From the NCBI RefSeq assembly GCF_003855155.1, contig NZ_CP034073.1, positions 3,596,001-3,660,000 on the forward strand: 64,000 nt of DNA. The letters run 5' to 3'. This document shows positions 26,762 through 35,366 of the stretch, in pieces. Below the pieces are notes generated by a model. That model worked only from the letters and a program-made list of their open reading frames with translations, was not told the origin of the DNA and did no database searches. Each line of letters begins with the position of its first letter. Position 1 is the first letter of the stretch. Origin of the DNA: Shewanella psychromarinicola (GTDB lineage: Bacteria; Pseudomonadota; Gammaproteobacteria; Enterobacterales; Shewanellaceae). Both the position numbers and the translations under genes were made by a program.

Positions 26762-27934
26762 GTGTTTATTGATTTTTTTCTCACCCTAAAAAAGCATAAA
26801 GTCCCTTGTAGCTTACGAGAGCTATTAGATCTTATCGCGGTATTAAAAAAAGGGGTGATTTTTGCCAATGTAGAAGACTTTTATAACCTTGCCAAAATTG
26901 TCATGGTTAAAGATGAAATTCACTATGACAAATACGACAACGCATTTGCTGAGTACTTTAAAGGGATAGAAAATATTGATGTGTTCGATCACATTGTGCC
27001 GGAAGATTGGCTTAGAAAAGAATTCGAAAAACACCTCTCTCAAGAAGAAAAAGACCAACTAACGTCATTAGGCGGACTTGATCAATTGATGAAAGCGTTA
27101 AAAGAGCGTTTAGAAGAACAGAAGAAACGACATGCCGGCGGCAATAAATGGGTCGGTACTGGCGGCACATCACCGTTTGGTGCCTATGGCTATAATCCTG
27201 AAGGGATCCGAGTCGGCCAAGACAAAAACCGTAATAACAGTGCGGTGAAAGTGTGGGATAAGCGAGAATTTAAAAATTTCGACCAAGACCGTGAGTTAGG
27301 CACTCGCAATATCAAATTAGCCCTTAAAAAACTCAGAAAATTTGCCCGTACCGGTGCCAGTGAACAGCTTGATATTAATACCACTATTAACTCAACCGCC
27401 AAGAATGGTGGCATGTTAGATGTGCATATGGAGCCAGAACGTCATAACGCCGTTAAAGTACTGATGCTTTTCGATATTGGCGGCTCAATGGATGATTATA
27501 TTCATACCTGTGAAGAGTTATTCTCCGCTGCACATAGTGAGTTTAAGCATTTAAAGTTTTTCTATTTTCATAATTGTGTATACGACCAGGTTTGGCAGGA
27601 TAATAGCAGACGGTTTGATAAAACCATTGCTCTTGAAGAGATCATCAGGACCTTTTCTGCCGATTATAAAGTCATTTTTGTTGGCGATGCGACCATGGGG
27701 CCGTACGAAATTATCGCCAAAGGCGGCTGTGTTGAGCATTGGAATGAAAAACCCGGTGTCGAGTATATGAATCAGTTGTTAAGTCATTTTAGTAAGGTTG
27801 CTTGGTTAAATCCGCAACCTGAAAACCACTGGCCAATTCATCATTCAATCTCCATTATTCAACAGCTAGTTGACCATAAAATGTACCCATTAACGGTTGA
27901 TGGTATCGGGCGTGCGATTAAAGATATTAGTTAG
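26762..27934 (+). CDS. VWA-domain protein (CoxE-like partner of MoxR)
   Basis: A 390-residue protein that starts with GTG; AGGTG is 7 bases before it and the MoxR stop is 6 bases before it, so the two are translated together. The C-terminal half is a von Willebrand A domain. Its metal site reads DIGGSMDDY (near residue 238), a DxGGS form rather than the usual DxSxS, as I recall for the COG3825-type proteins. The N-terminal half is charged and holds the glycine-rich GTGGTSPFGAYGYNPEG. It probably binds the client metalloenzyme together with MoxR. The stop codon lies in the first bases of a dispersed repeat. Confidence 0.87.
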   Translation: MFIDFFLTLKKHKVPCSLRELLDLIAVLKKGVIFANVEDFYNLAKIVMVKDEIHYDKYDNAFAEYFKGIENIDVFDHIVPEDWLRKEFEKHLSQEEKDQLTSLGGLDQLMKALKERLEEQKKRHAGGNKWVGTGGTSPFGAYGYNPEGIRVGQDKNRNNSAVKVWDKREFKNFDQDRELGTRNIKLALKKLRKFARTGASEQLDINTTINSTAKNGGMLDVHMEPERHNAVKVLMLFDIGGSMDDYIHTCEELFSAAHSEFKHLKFFYFHNCVYDQVWQDNSRRFDKTIALEEIIRTFSADYKVIFVGDATMGPYEIIAKGGCVEHWNEKPGVEYMNQLLSHFSKVAWLNPQPENHWPIHHSISIIQQLVDHKMYPLTVDGIGRAIKDIS

Positions 27935-28012
27935 CCTCAGCTCGGGATAATAACGAGGTCAAATATTCTAATTTTGGCTTATTGATCTCACCGCTCAACC
28001 CGAGTTGGTTAA
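27931..28012. repeat. ~85-bp dispersed repeat with inverted ends, copy 2
   Basis: TTAGCCTCAGCTCGGG at the left end and CCCGAGTTGGTTA at the right end are inverted relative to each other. The inner AAATATTCTAATT and outer blocks match the unit at 2229-2320. It overlaps the stop codon of the VWA gene (27932-27934). Confidence 0.6.
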
Positions 28013-28059
28013 TTAAGTCGATGAGTGGTTATTTATAGACGAACTGGAAGGGAATCAAT

Positions 28060-28968
28060 ATGGAATGTTTACGCACCGATGATGGTTGTTTTGCCAATCT
28101 ACCGGACTACAACTTTGCCGCTCATTACTTAATGGTTGACGATAGTGAAGGCGGCCAATTACGGGTTCATTATCTGGATGAAGGCCCCAGAGATGCAGAA
28201 CCGATATTATTACTACACGGTGAGCCAACATGGAGCTTTTTGTACCGTAAGATGATCCCCATTCTTGTGCAAGCCGGTCATCGCGTTATTGCGCCCGATC
28301 TGGTTGGCTTCGGACGTTCAGATAAACCCAGCAAACGAAGCGACTATACTTATCAACGCCATGTTGATTGGATGACGTCATTGGTGTTACAACTCAAACT
28401 AACCAACATAATGCTGGTGTGCCAAGACTGGGGTGGGTTAATTGGTTTACGTTTAGCCGCAGAAGATACCCAGCGTTATAGAGGCATTGTTGCAGCCAAT
28501 ACCATGTTACCAACAGGTGACCATGAGCCAGGTGAAGCTTTTAAACAATGGCAAACGTTCTCACAAGATGTTGAACTTTTTCCAACTGGCAACTTGATTA
28601 ATAGTGCTTGTGTGTCGACCTTGTCAGCTGATGTCATTGCCGCTTACGATGCAGCATTTCCACAAGAAAAATATAAAGAGGGCGCGCGTCAGTTTCCGTT
28701 GTTAGTGCCAACCACACCGGATGATCCTGCCGCCGAAAAAAATCGTTCAGCATGGAAGGTCTTGTCGCAATGGCAAAAGCCCTTTTTGACTGCGTTCAGT
28801 GATTCAGATCCGATCACTGCAGGCGGAGACAAACTAATGCAAAAACTGATACCAGGCACAAAAGGGCAAAAACACACCACTATTGTCAGTGCCGGTCACT
28901 TTTTACAAGAAGACAAAGGCGAAGCGCTAGCTGAAGTCGTGGTTCAATTTATTGCAGATAATCGTTAA
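28060..28968 (+). CDS. Haloalkane dehalogenase-like alpha/beta hydrolase (HLD-I type)
   Basis: A 302-residue hydrolase that aligns by eye over its length with DhlA of Xanthobacter. HGEPTWSFLYRKMIP (53-67) and APDLVGFGRSDKP are nearly the same in that family. The nucleophile is Asp123 in CQDWGG with the halide-binding Trp124 beside it, matching D124/W125 of DhlA, and His280 is in SAGHFLQED. A Trp in FKQWQTF of the cap could be the second halide ligand, but this is uncertain. GAAGGGA precedes the ATG. The family cleaves carbon-halogen bonds; in this lipid cluster the physiological substrate may be different. Confidence 0.87.
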   Translation: MECLRTDDGCFANLPDYNFAAHYLMVDDSEGGQLRVHYLDEGPRDAEPILLLHGEPTWSFLYRKMIPILVQAGHRVIAPDLVGFGRSDKPSKRSDYTYQRHVDWMTSLVLQLKLTNIMLVCQDWGGLIGLRLAAEDTQRYRGIVAANTMLPTGDHEPGEAFKQWQTFSQDVELFPTGNLINSACVSTLSADVIAAYDAAFPQEKYKEGARQFPLLVPTTPDDPAAEKNRSAWKVLSQWQKPFLTAFSDSDPITAGGDKLMQKLIPGTKGQKHTTIVSAGHFLQEDKGEALAEVVVQFIADNR

Positions 28969-29108
28969 GTTTCCGCGGTTTCAGTTGCTCCATACTAAAA
29001 CTAAAAATATCATTATTAATGGGTATTGGTTTGCTTTATGGCTTTGGTATTAACTTTTTTAGGTTAACTAGGCTATTAGTCGCGGACCCAGAGTCACAGG
29101 GAGTTCAC

Positions 29109-29930
29109 ATGCTACATCAGGGAATATCTATCATGCTGGCCCCCGTTTTACTGCTGCAAGGGCTAAACGTTCGTCGCACCACCCCAAAACTTGCTGAGCC
29201 TGAGGGCGAACGCTTAGGGCAAACAGGCACCAATCCTGAGTTGAGTGTGCTTATATTAGGAGATTCAGCCGCAGCAGGTGTGGGGGTCGCTAATCAGGAT
29301 CAGGCGTTGCTGGGGCAGGTGGTCCATTATTTACGTCCACATGGTCATCTAAAATACGGTCTTTTTGCCAAAACGGGCGCGACCACTTCGACTACGCTTG
29401 AGTCGTTAAATGATCACATCAATTGTTCACATCCCATACTAGGTCAAGGGCATTTTGATATCATCATTACCTCACTTGGGGTCAACGATATCACTTCATC
29501 CCTGAGCTGCGATAAGTGGCTGCAGCAACAAGCCCAGTTATTGACACTTATCACTGAGCGATATACCCCGAAACTCATCTTGGTGACTGCCATACCGCCA
29601 CTCGGGTCATTTCCGGCTTTGCCAAATCCACTGCGCTGGAGCCTAGGCCAACGAGCCAAGCACTTTAATCATAAATTGCAGCAACTGTTGCTTATGCTTG
29701 ATCAACAAGCACTTGATCAGCAACAAATTGATCAGCAACAAATCGATAAGCAATCCAAAGCACAAACTCGTTTTACATTGATTAATTTACCATTAGAAAA
29801 CCCACAGCAAGACAGCAGTATGGTCGATTTTATGCGTCAAGTGATGGCCACAGATGGTTTCCACCCAGGCCCACAGATTTATACTGCATGGGCCAAGCTT
29901 ATTGCTGAGCAAATTCAGTTAAGAAAGTAG
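29109..29930 (+). CDS. SGNH/GDSL-type esterase
   Basis: A 273-residue hydrolase of the SGNH fold. The catalytic Ser is in LILGDSAAAGVG, the Gly/Asn blocks are in FAKTGATTS and SLGVNDIT, and the C-terminal TDGFHPG holds Asp and His. I place the start at 29109, where AGGGAG lies 6 bases upstream; the frame extends to an ATG at 29019 without a ribosome site. A glutamine-rich stretch near residues 197-218 is built of 5-residue repeats. It is an esterase or lipase, possibly periplasm-facing; substrate unknown. Confidence 0.82.
   Translation: MLHQGISIMLAPVLLLQGLNVRRTTPKLAEPEGERLGQTGTNPELSVLILGDSAAAGVGVANQDQALLGQVVHYLRPHGHLKYGLFAKTGATTSTTLESLNDHINCSHPILGQGHFDIIITSLGVNDITSSLSCDKWLQQQAQLLTLITERYTPKLILVTAIPPLGSFPALPNPLRWSLGQRAKHFNHKLQQLLLMLDQQALDQQQIDQQQIDKQSKAQTRFTLINLPLENPQQDSSMVDFMRQVMATDGFHPGPQIYTAWAKLIAEQIQLRK
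29698..29757 (+). repeat. 15-bp in-frame coding repeat (DQQ units)
   Basis: Four units of CTTGATCAACAAGCA-like sequence encode (L/I)DQQ(A/Q) in the SGNH hydrolase, between the catalytic Asn block and the His block. Its length, a multiple of 3, lets copy number vary without a frameshift. Confidence 0.7.
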
Positions 29931-30300
29931 TACCGTTAAGCGGGGAAGTTATAAAGCATACAGCAGGATTGATGTGAGGCCCTGTCGTTCTCTATAAATC
30001 GTTTCAAGCCTCATCGCCATTTACTCATTGACACGCAGTAAACTCGTCCATGAGGGCTCGAGCATCACTCTAATATATATAAGAATTCACTCATTCAGTG
30101 GCGGTAAAGACAGTGATGTATCATACATGATAATGACATTTCCCAAAGCCCTATGGGTCAGACACCAGCAAGCGGCCATGGACGGTATTCTCTCAAATAT
30201 TCATGACTTGACTATTAATTCATCTGCTAAGTTAGATTTAATTAAAGCCTAACCCATATCAGACTGGCTTACTTTATGGATTAAACTTTAAATTAAAATT
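29931..30300. other. Intergenic region, convergent, with one unsupported small ORF
   Basis: The 370-bp space separates the convergent SGNH and sugar-dehydrogenase genes. A frame of 74 codons from a TTG at 30028 to 30252 exists (ending SSAKLDLIKA), but it has no ribosome site or recognisable domain. It may be a gene remnant. Nothing else is clear. Confidence 0.4.
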
Positions 30301-31404
30301 TTACGGTTTTGTGTAACTGATACGATATATAGCGTTAGCAAAATCGTCAGAGACCAGTAGTGAGCCATCGGCTAATGTCATGACATCTACTGGACGTCCC
30401 CAGCTTTGTTCGCCATCAAGCCACCCTGTTGCAAAAGGCTTATAGCCGATAACCGTGTTATCTTGAAGTTCAACTTGCATGATACGGTAACCCACTTTAC
30501 TGCTTCGATTCCAAGACCCATGCTGGGCAATTAAGATGGAATGGTGAAACGCTGCTGGAAATTGATTCCCTTGATAGAACTCCATCCCTAGTGCGGCAAC
30601 ATGAGCGCCAAGGGTTAATACTGGAGGGGTATTGAGTTTAGCTATTTGTGGATCAGTAAAATCAGGGTCTGCAATCTTGCTATTGTGTATATAAGGAAAA
30701 CCAAAGTGTTGGCCCGTTTGGCTCACACGATTAAGCTCATCATCAGGTAAGTCATCACCCATCATGTCGCGGCCATTATCGGTAAACCACAATTCACCGG
30801 TTTGCGGATGAAAATCAAATCCAACGCTATTACGTACGCCTTTAGCAACTATGGTGGTTTGTTTAGTGTCTAGGTCTAATTTGAGAATGCTGGCAAAAGG
30901 CAGTTCACTTTCACAGACATTGCAAGGGGCTCCTACTGGGATATACAGTTTTCCATCAGGCCCAAAGGTGATGAATTTCCAACCATGATGGGCTTTATTG
31001 GGAAGCTTGTTGTACACCAATTCTGGTTTAGGGATAGTAGGCAAAGACTTTTCAATATTAGGGTAACGCCAGATTTTATCAACATCAGCGACATATAAAC
31101 TGCCTTGATGGTATGCCAGTCCTGATGGCATAAATAGATCGGTCGCAACAATGATTTTTTTGTCCGCTTTAAAATCATTATTGCTGTCAATAAGGGCATA
31201 AACATTACCCGCTTTACGACTGCCGACAAATACAGTTCCATTGTCACCAAGGGCCATCTGGCGGGCATTCTCAATGTTTTCGGCATATACATCAATAGTA
31301 AAACCTTGCGGTAATTCAATTTTATCTAAAGGTAATGCCATTGACGGATAAGAGACACCGAACCCCAAGGTTAGGAGAGATAACAAAGCAATTGGCTTAA
31401 TCAT
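30301..31404 (-). CDS. PQQ-dependent sugar dehydrogenase-like protein (sorbosone dehydrogenase family), exported
   Basis: A 367-residue six-bladed beta-propeller protein. Residues 1-23 (MIKPIALLSLLTLGFGVSYP) are a Sec signal peptide. RQMALGDNGTVFVGSR, HHGWKFITFGPDGKLYIPVGAPC, GVRNSVGFDFHPQTGELWFTDNGRD and WLDGEQSWGRPVD mark the soluble glucose/aldose dehydrogenase fold. DSNNDFKADKK resembles a calcium loop. It should work in the periplasm, oxidising a sugar or alcohol if PQQ is available; no pqq genes are in the window. It is on its own, minus strand. Confidence 0.87.
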   Translation of the reverse strand: MIKPIALLSLLTLGFGVSYPSMALPLDKIELPQGFTIDVYAENIENARQMALGDNGTVFVGSRKAGNVYALIDSNNDFKADKKIIVATDLFMPSGLAYHQGSLYVADVDKIWRYPNIEKSLPTIPKPELVYNKLPNKAHHGWKFITFGPDGKLYIPVGAPCNVCESELPFASILKLDLDTKQTTIVAKGVRNSVGFDFHPQTGELWFTDNGRDMMGDDLPDDELNRVSQTGQHFGFPYIHNSKIADPDFTDPQIAKLNTPPVLTLGAHVAALGMEFYQGNQFPAAFHHSILIAQHGSWNRSSKVGYRIMQVELQDNTVIGYKPFATGWLDGEQSWGRPVDVMTLADGSLLVSDDFANAIYRISYTKP

Positions 31405-31479
31405 GAATAGGGCCTCTTTTGATTAGCATTGTTTACGTAGTAGCGTATATATTAGTACTTTTTATCATAGTCTCAACAA
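31405..31479 (-). other. Short promoter-bearing spacer of the sugar dehydrogenase gene
   Basis: AT-rich stretch directly upstream (minus strand) of the gene at 30301-31404. No specific box is clear. Confidence 0.3.
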
Positions 31480-31870
31480 CCATCGCCATGTATACCCAAA
31501 CGCTCTTGACATGCAGGATCTAACATGTCGAGAAGTGACAAAGTGCAAGGCCCTAAGAATCGGGCGCTTATGGCTGCTAGGGACAGCTTCAGAAACGATA
31601 ACAAGCGAACGCTGCGCTCACGGATAGAGCTGTCTAGGGTCGCTTCGCTGCTAGGGCGGACTCTGTCTTGCTAGGGTCTAGTAATAGAGCGCCTGCGGCT
31701 ACTGGGACGACCTGCGGTCTTCGAGGACGCTACGCTTCTAGATCCTAGGACTAAAACCTAGATCCTAAAACCTAGATCCTAAAACCTTGCACCTAGAAGG
31801 ATCGAAGCTTCGCCCTCTGGCGAACTTGCGAGTTCCTAGCATCTAGTCGCGCAGCGTCCTAAATGTAAGC
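31480..31870. repeat. Mosaic of short repeats and hairpins (CTAG/GCGC-rich), non-coding
   Basis: About 390 bases with a composition unlike its surroundings. CCTAGATCCTAAAA is repeated in tandem near 31745-31785, and there are many variants of CTAGGG or CTAGATCC and of short mirror-like words such as GCTGCGCTC, GCTTCGCTGC, CCTGCGGCT and GCTACGCTTC. Many can form small hairpins. I see no ORF. The pattern resembles variable intergenic repeats found in Shewanella genomes (recollection, not searched). Confidence 0.65.
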
Positions 31871-32656
31871 TTACCAATCTTTAATTAGCTCCTTCACCAT
31901 AGCAGCGGTATTTTCTGGCTGTTCTAGTGGGAACATGTGGCCGCCTTTTGGCATCATCATTATGTCGATGTCGTTTAATTTGGCAAAGCGGATAAAATGT
32001 TTAATGGGGAAAATGTTAGTATTTTGACCATAAATCAGTTTAGCGGGCACCTTAAGCTTGTTTTTATATTGAGCTAAATTGGTAGGTAAGTGCCTAAAAA
32101 TATCGGCTTCAACCGTAGGAGAGAAGGTTAACTCGACACGTTGGTTGCGATGAATAAACCCAGAGTGAGCATAATCTTGCAAGCAGCGCGGATCGAAATT
32201 TTTGAACAAAGTCTTCTGTGAAAAATAATCAACCAAGTTGGTTTTTTCTGGCCATTGTTGCTGGCGAGTTTTGGCTTTACCCGCGGGTGATAGTTTATCT
32301 ATGTAGGGTGTGCGTTTAATAAAACTGAGTAAATGTGAGAACGCACCTGTGACCACTGGCGGGTCTAGCATCACTAAGCCCCGAAAGAGTTCTGGATGTT
32401 GGCAAGCAGCAATAAATGAAATGACCCCCCCAAAAGAATGGCCAACACATATTACTTTATCATCTTGTTTCTTAATGAATTCTACTAACTCAGTAACTAA
32501 GTGCTGCCAGTTACTGTGTATCGGGTACATGTCATTATGACCGAACTGATCAAGTGCGATAGTGTTGTAGTTTGGATCAAATTCAGCTAAAAATGTCCGA
32601 TAGCTTCCGGCGGGGAAGCCGTTGGCATGGACGAGGTTAATCAAAGGTTTTGTCAT
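31871..32656 (-). CDS. Alpha/beta hydrolase
   Basis: A 261-residue soluble alpha/beta hydrolase. The start MTKPLINLVHANGFPAGSYRTF is typical of a subfamily that lacks a signal peptide. The nucleophile elbow is GHSFGG (about residues 72-77), and the probable catalytic His is in PKGGHMFPLEQP. The oxyanion region is HANGFPAG. It should hydrolyse an ester or lactone. It is the last gene of a minus-strand series with the crotonases upstream of it (gap about 100 bases). Substrate unknown. Confidence 0.85.
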   Translation of the reverse strand: MTKPLINLVHANGFPAGSYRTFLAEFDPNYNTIALDQFGHNDMYPIHSNWQHLVTELVEFIKKQDDKVICVGHSFGGVISFIAACQHPELFRGLVMLDPPVVTGAFSHLLSFIKRTPYIDKLSPAGKAKTRQQQWPEKTNLVDYFSQKTLFKNFDPRCLQDYAHSGFIHRNQRVELTFSPTVEADIFRHLPTNLAQYKNKLKVPAKLIYGQNTNIFPIKHFIRFAKLNDIDIMMMPKGGHMFPLEQPENTAAMVKELIKDW

Positions 32657-32759
32657 AATGTCTCTAAATGGTTTTAGGGCTACTTGTTAACAGAAGTTGA
32701 TTCAAATAAATTCAATCAAATAAGCATTAATAACAAATAACCCTATAAATCCAGAATGA

Positions 32760-33614
32760 TTAGAATATTTTTGTAGTATCTATTTGGGTTAATTCTTCAA
32801 ATTCAGGTGCACGATTTTGCGCTTTAGCTTTGAATATTTCCATCATATCGTTTTGTGGCTGGAACATGCCGCTTTGCCAGACTGACATATAATTTAAGCT
32901 ATCAGATACGCTATGATCGCGTGCATAGTTGATCATCTCTTTACAGCCAGTAACGGCTAATGGTGAGCGCGCAGCAATTTCTGCCGCAATGGCTAATACT
33001 GCGGTGATCATAGATTGTTGATCGTCATACACATGATTAACTAAACCCGCTTGTTTAGCTTCTGCAGCGGGCATTCTTCGGCCTGTGTAGGCTAACTCTT
33101 TGACTAACCCCATAGAAATTAATTTTGGTAAACGCTGTAACGTACCCACGTCTGCAGTCATGCCGAGTTTGGTTTCTTCAATACTAAAAAAAGCATCGCT
33201 AGTGCAATATCGACAATCGGCAGCGCTGACCATATCCACCGCGCCACCAATACAGCCACCTTGAATCGCCATTAAAACTGGCATTCGAGCGGTTTCTAGT
33301 ACGGTAAAACAGTCTTGTAACTTCAATACTAAGCGACGTAGTTGGTCTTGTTTACGGCCTAACTCAATATTCGTATCAGACTTATTTTCACTGAACACGG
33401 CTAAGTCCATCCCCGAGCAAAAATGTTTACCCTTTGATGAGATAACAATGGCACGCGCAGCCGATTGATTATTAATATCGTGAATTACACTTGGAAACTC
33501 ATGCCAAAAATCGACATTCATTGAATTCAATGCATCGGGTCGGTTAAAAATAATATGGGCTACTTTATTGGTAATCTCGACGGTAAATGTTTTATAGCTT
33601 TTTTGCGATGTCAT
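32760..33614 (-). CDS. Crotonase family protein, ECH1-like delta3,5-delta2,4-dienoyl-CoA isomerase
   Basis: A 284-residue crotonase. ISSKGKHFCSGMDL and IQGGCIGGAVDMVSAADCRYC are the oxyanion-hole blocks. EETKLGMTADVGTLQRLPK carries the acidic residues that in ECH1 (Glu196/Asp204) move the double bonds of 3,5-dienoyl-CoA. This predicts the isomerase rather than a plain hydratase. Such an enzyme is needed to degrade fatty acids with odd-numbered double bonds, and this kind of bacterium often makes or meets polyunsaturated acids. It follows the shorter crotonase by 10 bases in the same operon. Confidence 0.85.
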   Translation of the reverse strand: MTSQKSYKTFTVEITNKVAHIIFNRPDALNSMNVDFWHEFPSVIHDINNQSAARAIVISSKGKHFCSGMDLAVFSENKSDTNIELGRKQDQLRRLVLKLQDCFTVLETARMPVLMAIQGGCIGGAVDMVSAADCRYCTSDAFFSIEETKLGMTADVGTLQRLPKLISMGLVKELAYTGRRMPAAEAKQAGLVNHVYDDQQSMITAVLAIAAEIAARSPLAVTGCKEMINYARDHSVSDSLNYMSVWQSGMFQPQNDMMEIFKAKAQNRAPEFEELTQIDTTKIF

Positions 33615-33624
33615 GGTTATATCC

Positions 33625-34317
33625 TTATAAATTCAGCGTAATTTGTGTATCACGTTTTATGGCGGCATCGAGTAATGCGAGTATTGAATCGCGCTCTTTT
33701 AGCTTGGTGCCATGATGAGCTTTCATATTGAGAGTTTGCATGTGTTCAGCCACGGCTTGTGCTGTACTCATCAGTTGTTCTGGTTCAACGACCTGATCAA
33801 GAAAACCGCCAAGGACTGCTGATTCAGGGCTGAATAGTTCGGCATTAATTACTGCCCGTGTTAAGTAATGTTGCGGGATACGATTACGGGCAATCTCAAT
33901 CCCAGCTTGGTGCATTGTCATGCCAATAGCGACTTCATTTAAGCCGATTTTAAAGTCACCTGCACAACCAATACGATAATCACAACTCAGTAATAAAAAC
34001 GCGCCTTTTGCAATGGCATGGCCTGTACATGCGCCAATAATGGGCGTTGGGAATGCCAGCATTCTGCGGGCTAATGTTGAGCCTGCGGTAACAAGTGCAA
34101 TAGCCGCTTCAGAGCTTTGCTTCATGGTTTTTAGATCAAAACCACCAGAGAATATTCCAGCTTGACCGGTTAATATCACCACAGCGCCTTGTTGCTCAGC
34201 GAGGTCTAGGGCGGTATTGATTTGCACAATGACCTCAGGTGATATCGCGTTTACCTTGCCATTATTTAAGCTAATAACATGGATGTTATTTTCAATTTCT
34301 ACCTTGATTAATTGCAT
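33625..34317 (-). CDS. Crotonase/enoyl-CoA hydratase family protein (short)
   Basis: A 230-residue crotonase, shorter than the usual ~260 because the C-terminal helical part is reduced. The oxyanion blocks are GQAGIFSGGFDLKTM and GACTGHAIAKGAFLLLSCDYRIG. The residues aligned to the two catalytic glutamates of enoyl-CoA hydratase are not clearly kept (IGLNEVAIG, NRIPQHYLT), so a different crotonase reaction (isomerase, hydrolase) is possible. It is 7 bases from the transporter gene upstream and 10 bases from the next crotonase: one operon. Confidence 0.85.
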   Translation of the reverse strand: MQLIKVEIENNIHVISLNNGKVNAISPEVIVQINTALDLAEQQGAVVILTGQAGIFSGGFDLKTMKQSSEAAIALVTAGSTLARRMLAFPTPIIGACTGHAIAKGAFLLLSCDYRIGCAGDFKIGLNEVAIGMTMHQAGIEIARNRIPQHYLTRAVINAELFSPESAVLGGFLDQVVEPEQLMSTAQAVAEHMQTLNMKAHHGTKLKERDSILALLDAAIKRDTQITLNL

Positions 34318-34324
34318 TTTCCAC

Positions 34325-35248
34325 CTAAGAATTCGTTATTGTTTCGTTGTTATTATTCGCTTTTGAGCGTCTCGTTTTTACATATTTTGAGTTCAACATA
34401 GCAACTAAAATACCTGCGGTAAACAACATGGTTAAGGTGTAAATAGCCGGCGTAAAAGACATCTTATAATTAGCGAGTAGCGTTAATGCCATAAACATCG
34501 ATAAGGTACTATTTTGCAGCCCTACCTCAATGGTAATCGATGTTCTTTGAGCGAAGTTTAATCCAAACCATTTACTTGAGTAATAGCCAAGTAACATGGT
34601 CGAAATATTTAATATTACTGAAACTGGCCCAGCGGCAATAAGGGCGGGAATAACAATATCTTGTTGAATATAAGTCAAAAATATTATTAATAAGGTTAGA
34701 AATAATATCCCAAATCGTGACACATGAACTTGGGTGCTTTTCGCTATTTTAGGCGCAAATCGTCTAATTAACATACCAATAGCGATAGGCACTATGGTTA
34801 ACTTCATTAGGCTTATCATGGTTGGAATTATCGGTAACTGAAATTCACTGCCTTGTCCCATAAAGTGAACCAAGGAGTAATTAAGCACAATCGGTATGCT
34901 AAATACTGTGATTAAACTGGCCACAGCGGTCATGGTGACCGAAAGCGCAACATCCGCTTTTGCCAAATGAGAAAACATGTTGGACGTCGTGCCGCCAGGG
35001 CACAGTACCAACAACATCACCCCGACAGCATATTCAGGTTCTAATGGCATTATATTGGCCAATACAAACCCAATAATGGGCAATAGCAATAATTGATTGG
35101 TTAAGCCAATCGCAACGGCTTTTGGGTATTTTACAATGCGCTTAAAATCATCAACGACTAGCGATAACCCCATGCCCATCATAATTAAAAAGATGCACAC
35201 CGGGATGACTTGTGTATTTACAAATGTCACTAATTCAATATTATCCAT
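34325..35248 (-). CDS. Bile acid:sodium symporter (BASS) family transporter
   Basis: A 307-residue membrane protein with nine to ten hydrophobic segments. LLVLCPGGTTSNMFSHLAKADVALSV and IEVGLQNSTLSMFMALTL are the conserved crossing-helix motifs of the BASS fold. It should carry an organic acid across the inner membrane with sodium. Located first in the operon with two crotonases and a hydrolase, it may bring in the acid that the cluster degrades. No bile acid specificity is implied. The C-terminus is a short charged tail (KTRRSKANNNN). Confidence 0.9.
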   Translation of the reverse strand: MDNIELVTFVNTQVIPVCIFLIMMGMGLSLVVDDFKRIVKYPKAVAIGLTNQLLLLPIIGFVLANIMPLEPEYAVGVMLLVLCPGGTTSNMFSHLAKADVALSVTMTAVASLITVFSIPIVLNYSLVHFMGQGSEFQLPIIPTMISLMKLTIVPIAIGMLIRRFAPKIAKSTQVHVSRFGILFLTLLIIFLTYIQQDIVIPALIAAGPVSVILNISTMLLGYYSSKWFGLNFAQRTSITIEVGLQNSTLSMFMALTLLANYKMSFTPAIYTLTMLFTAGILVAMLNSKYVKTRRSKANNNNETITNS

Positions 35249-35366
35249 AATAACCTCATGTAGAGAAAACCGTTTATTGGGTCAATAAAGTCCATTTTTA
35301 GTCCATTGCGGATCAAGGGGCTGTTTATCTTTTGGAGGAAAATTCATCTCCAAGGGTCAGTAGAGC

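Noticed and set aside
30028..30252. A 74-codon reading frame as a small gene
   Set aside because: It begins with TTG, has no ribosome site, no recognisable domain and lies in a convergent spacer.
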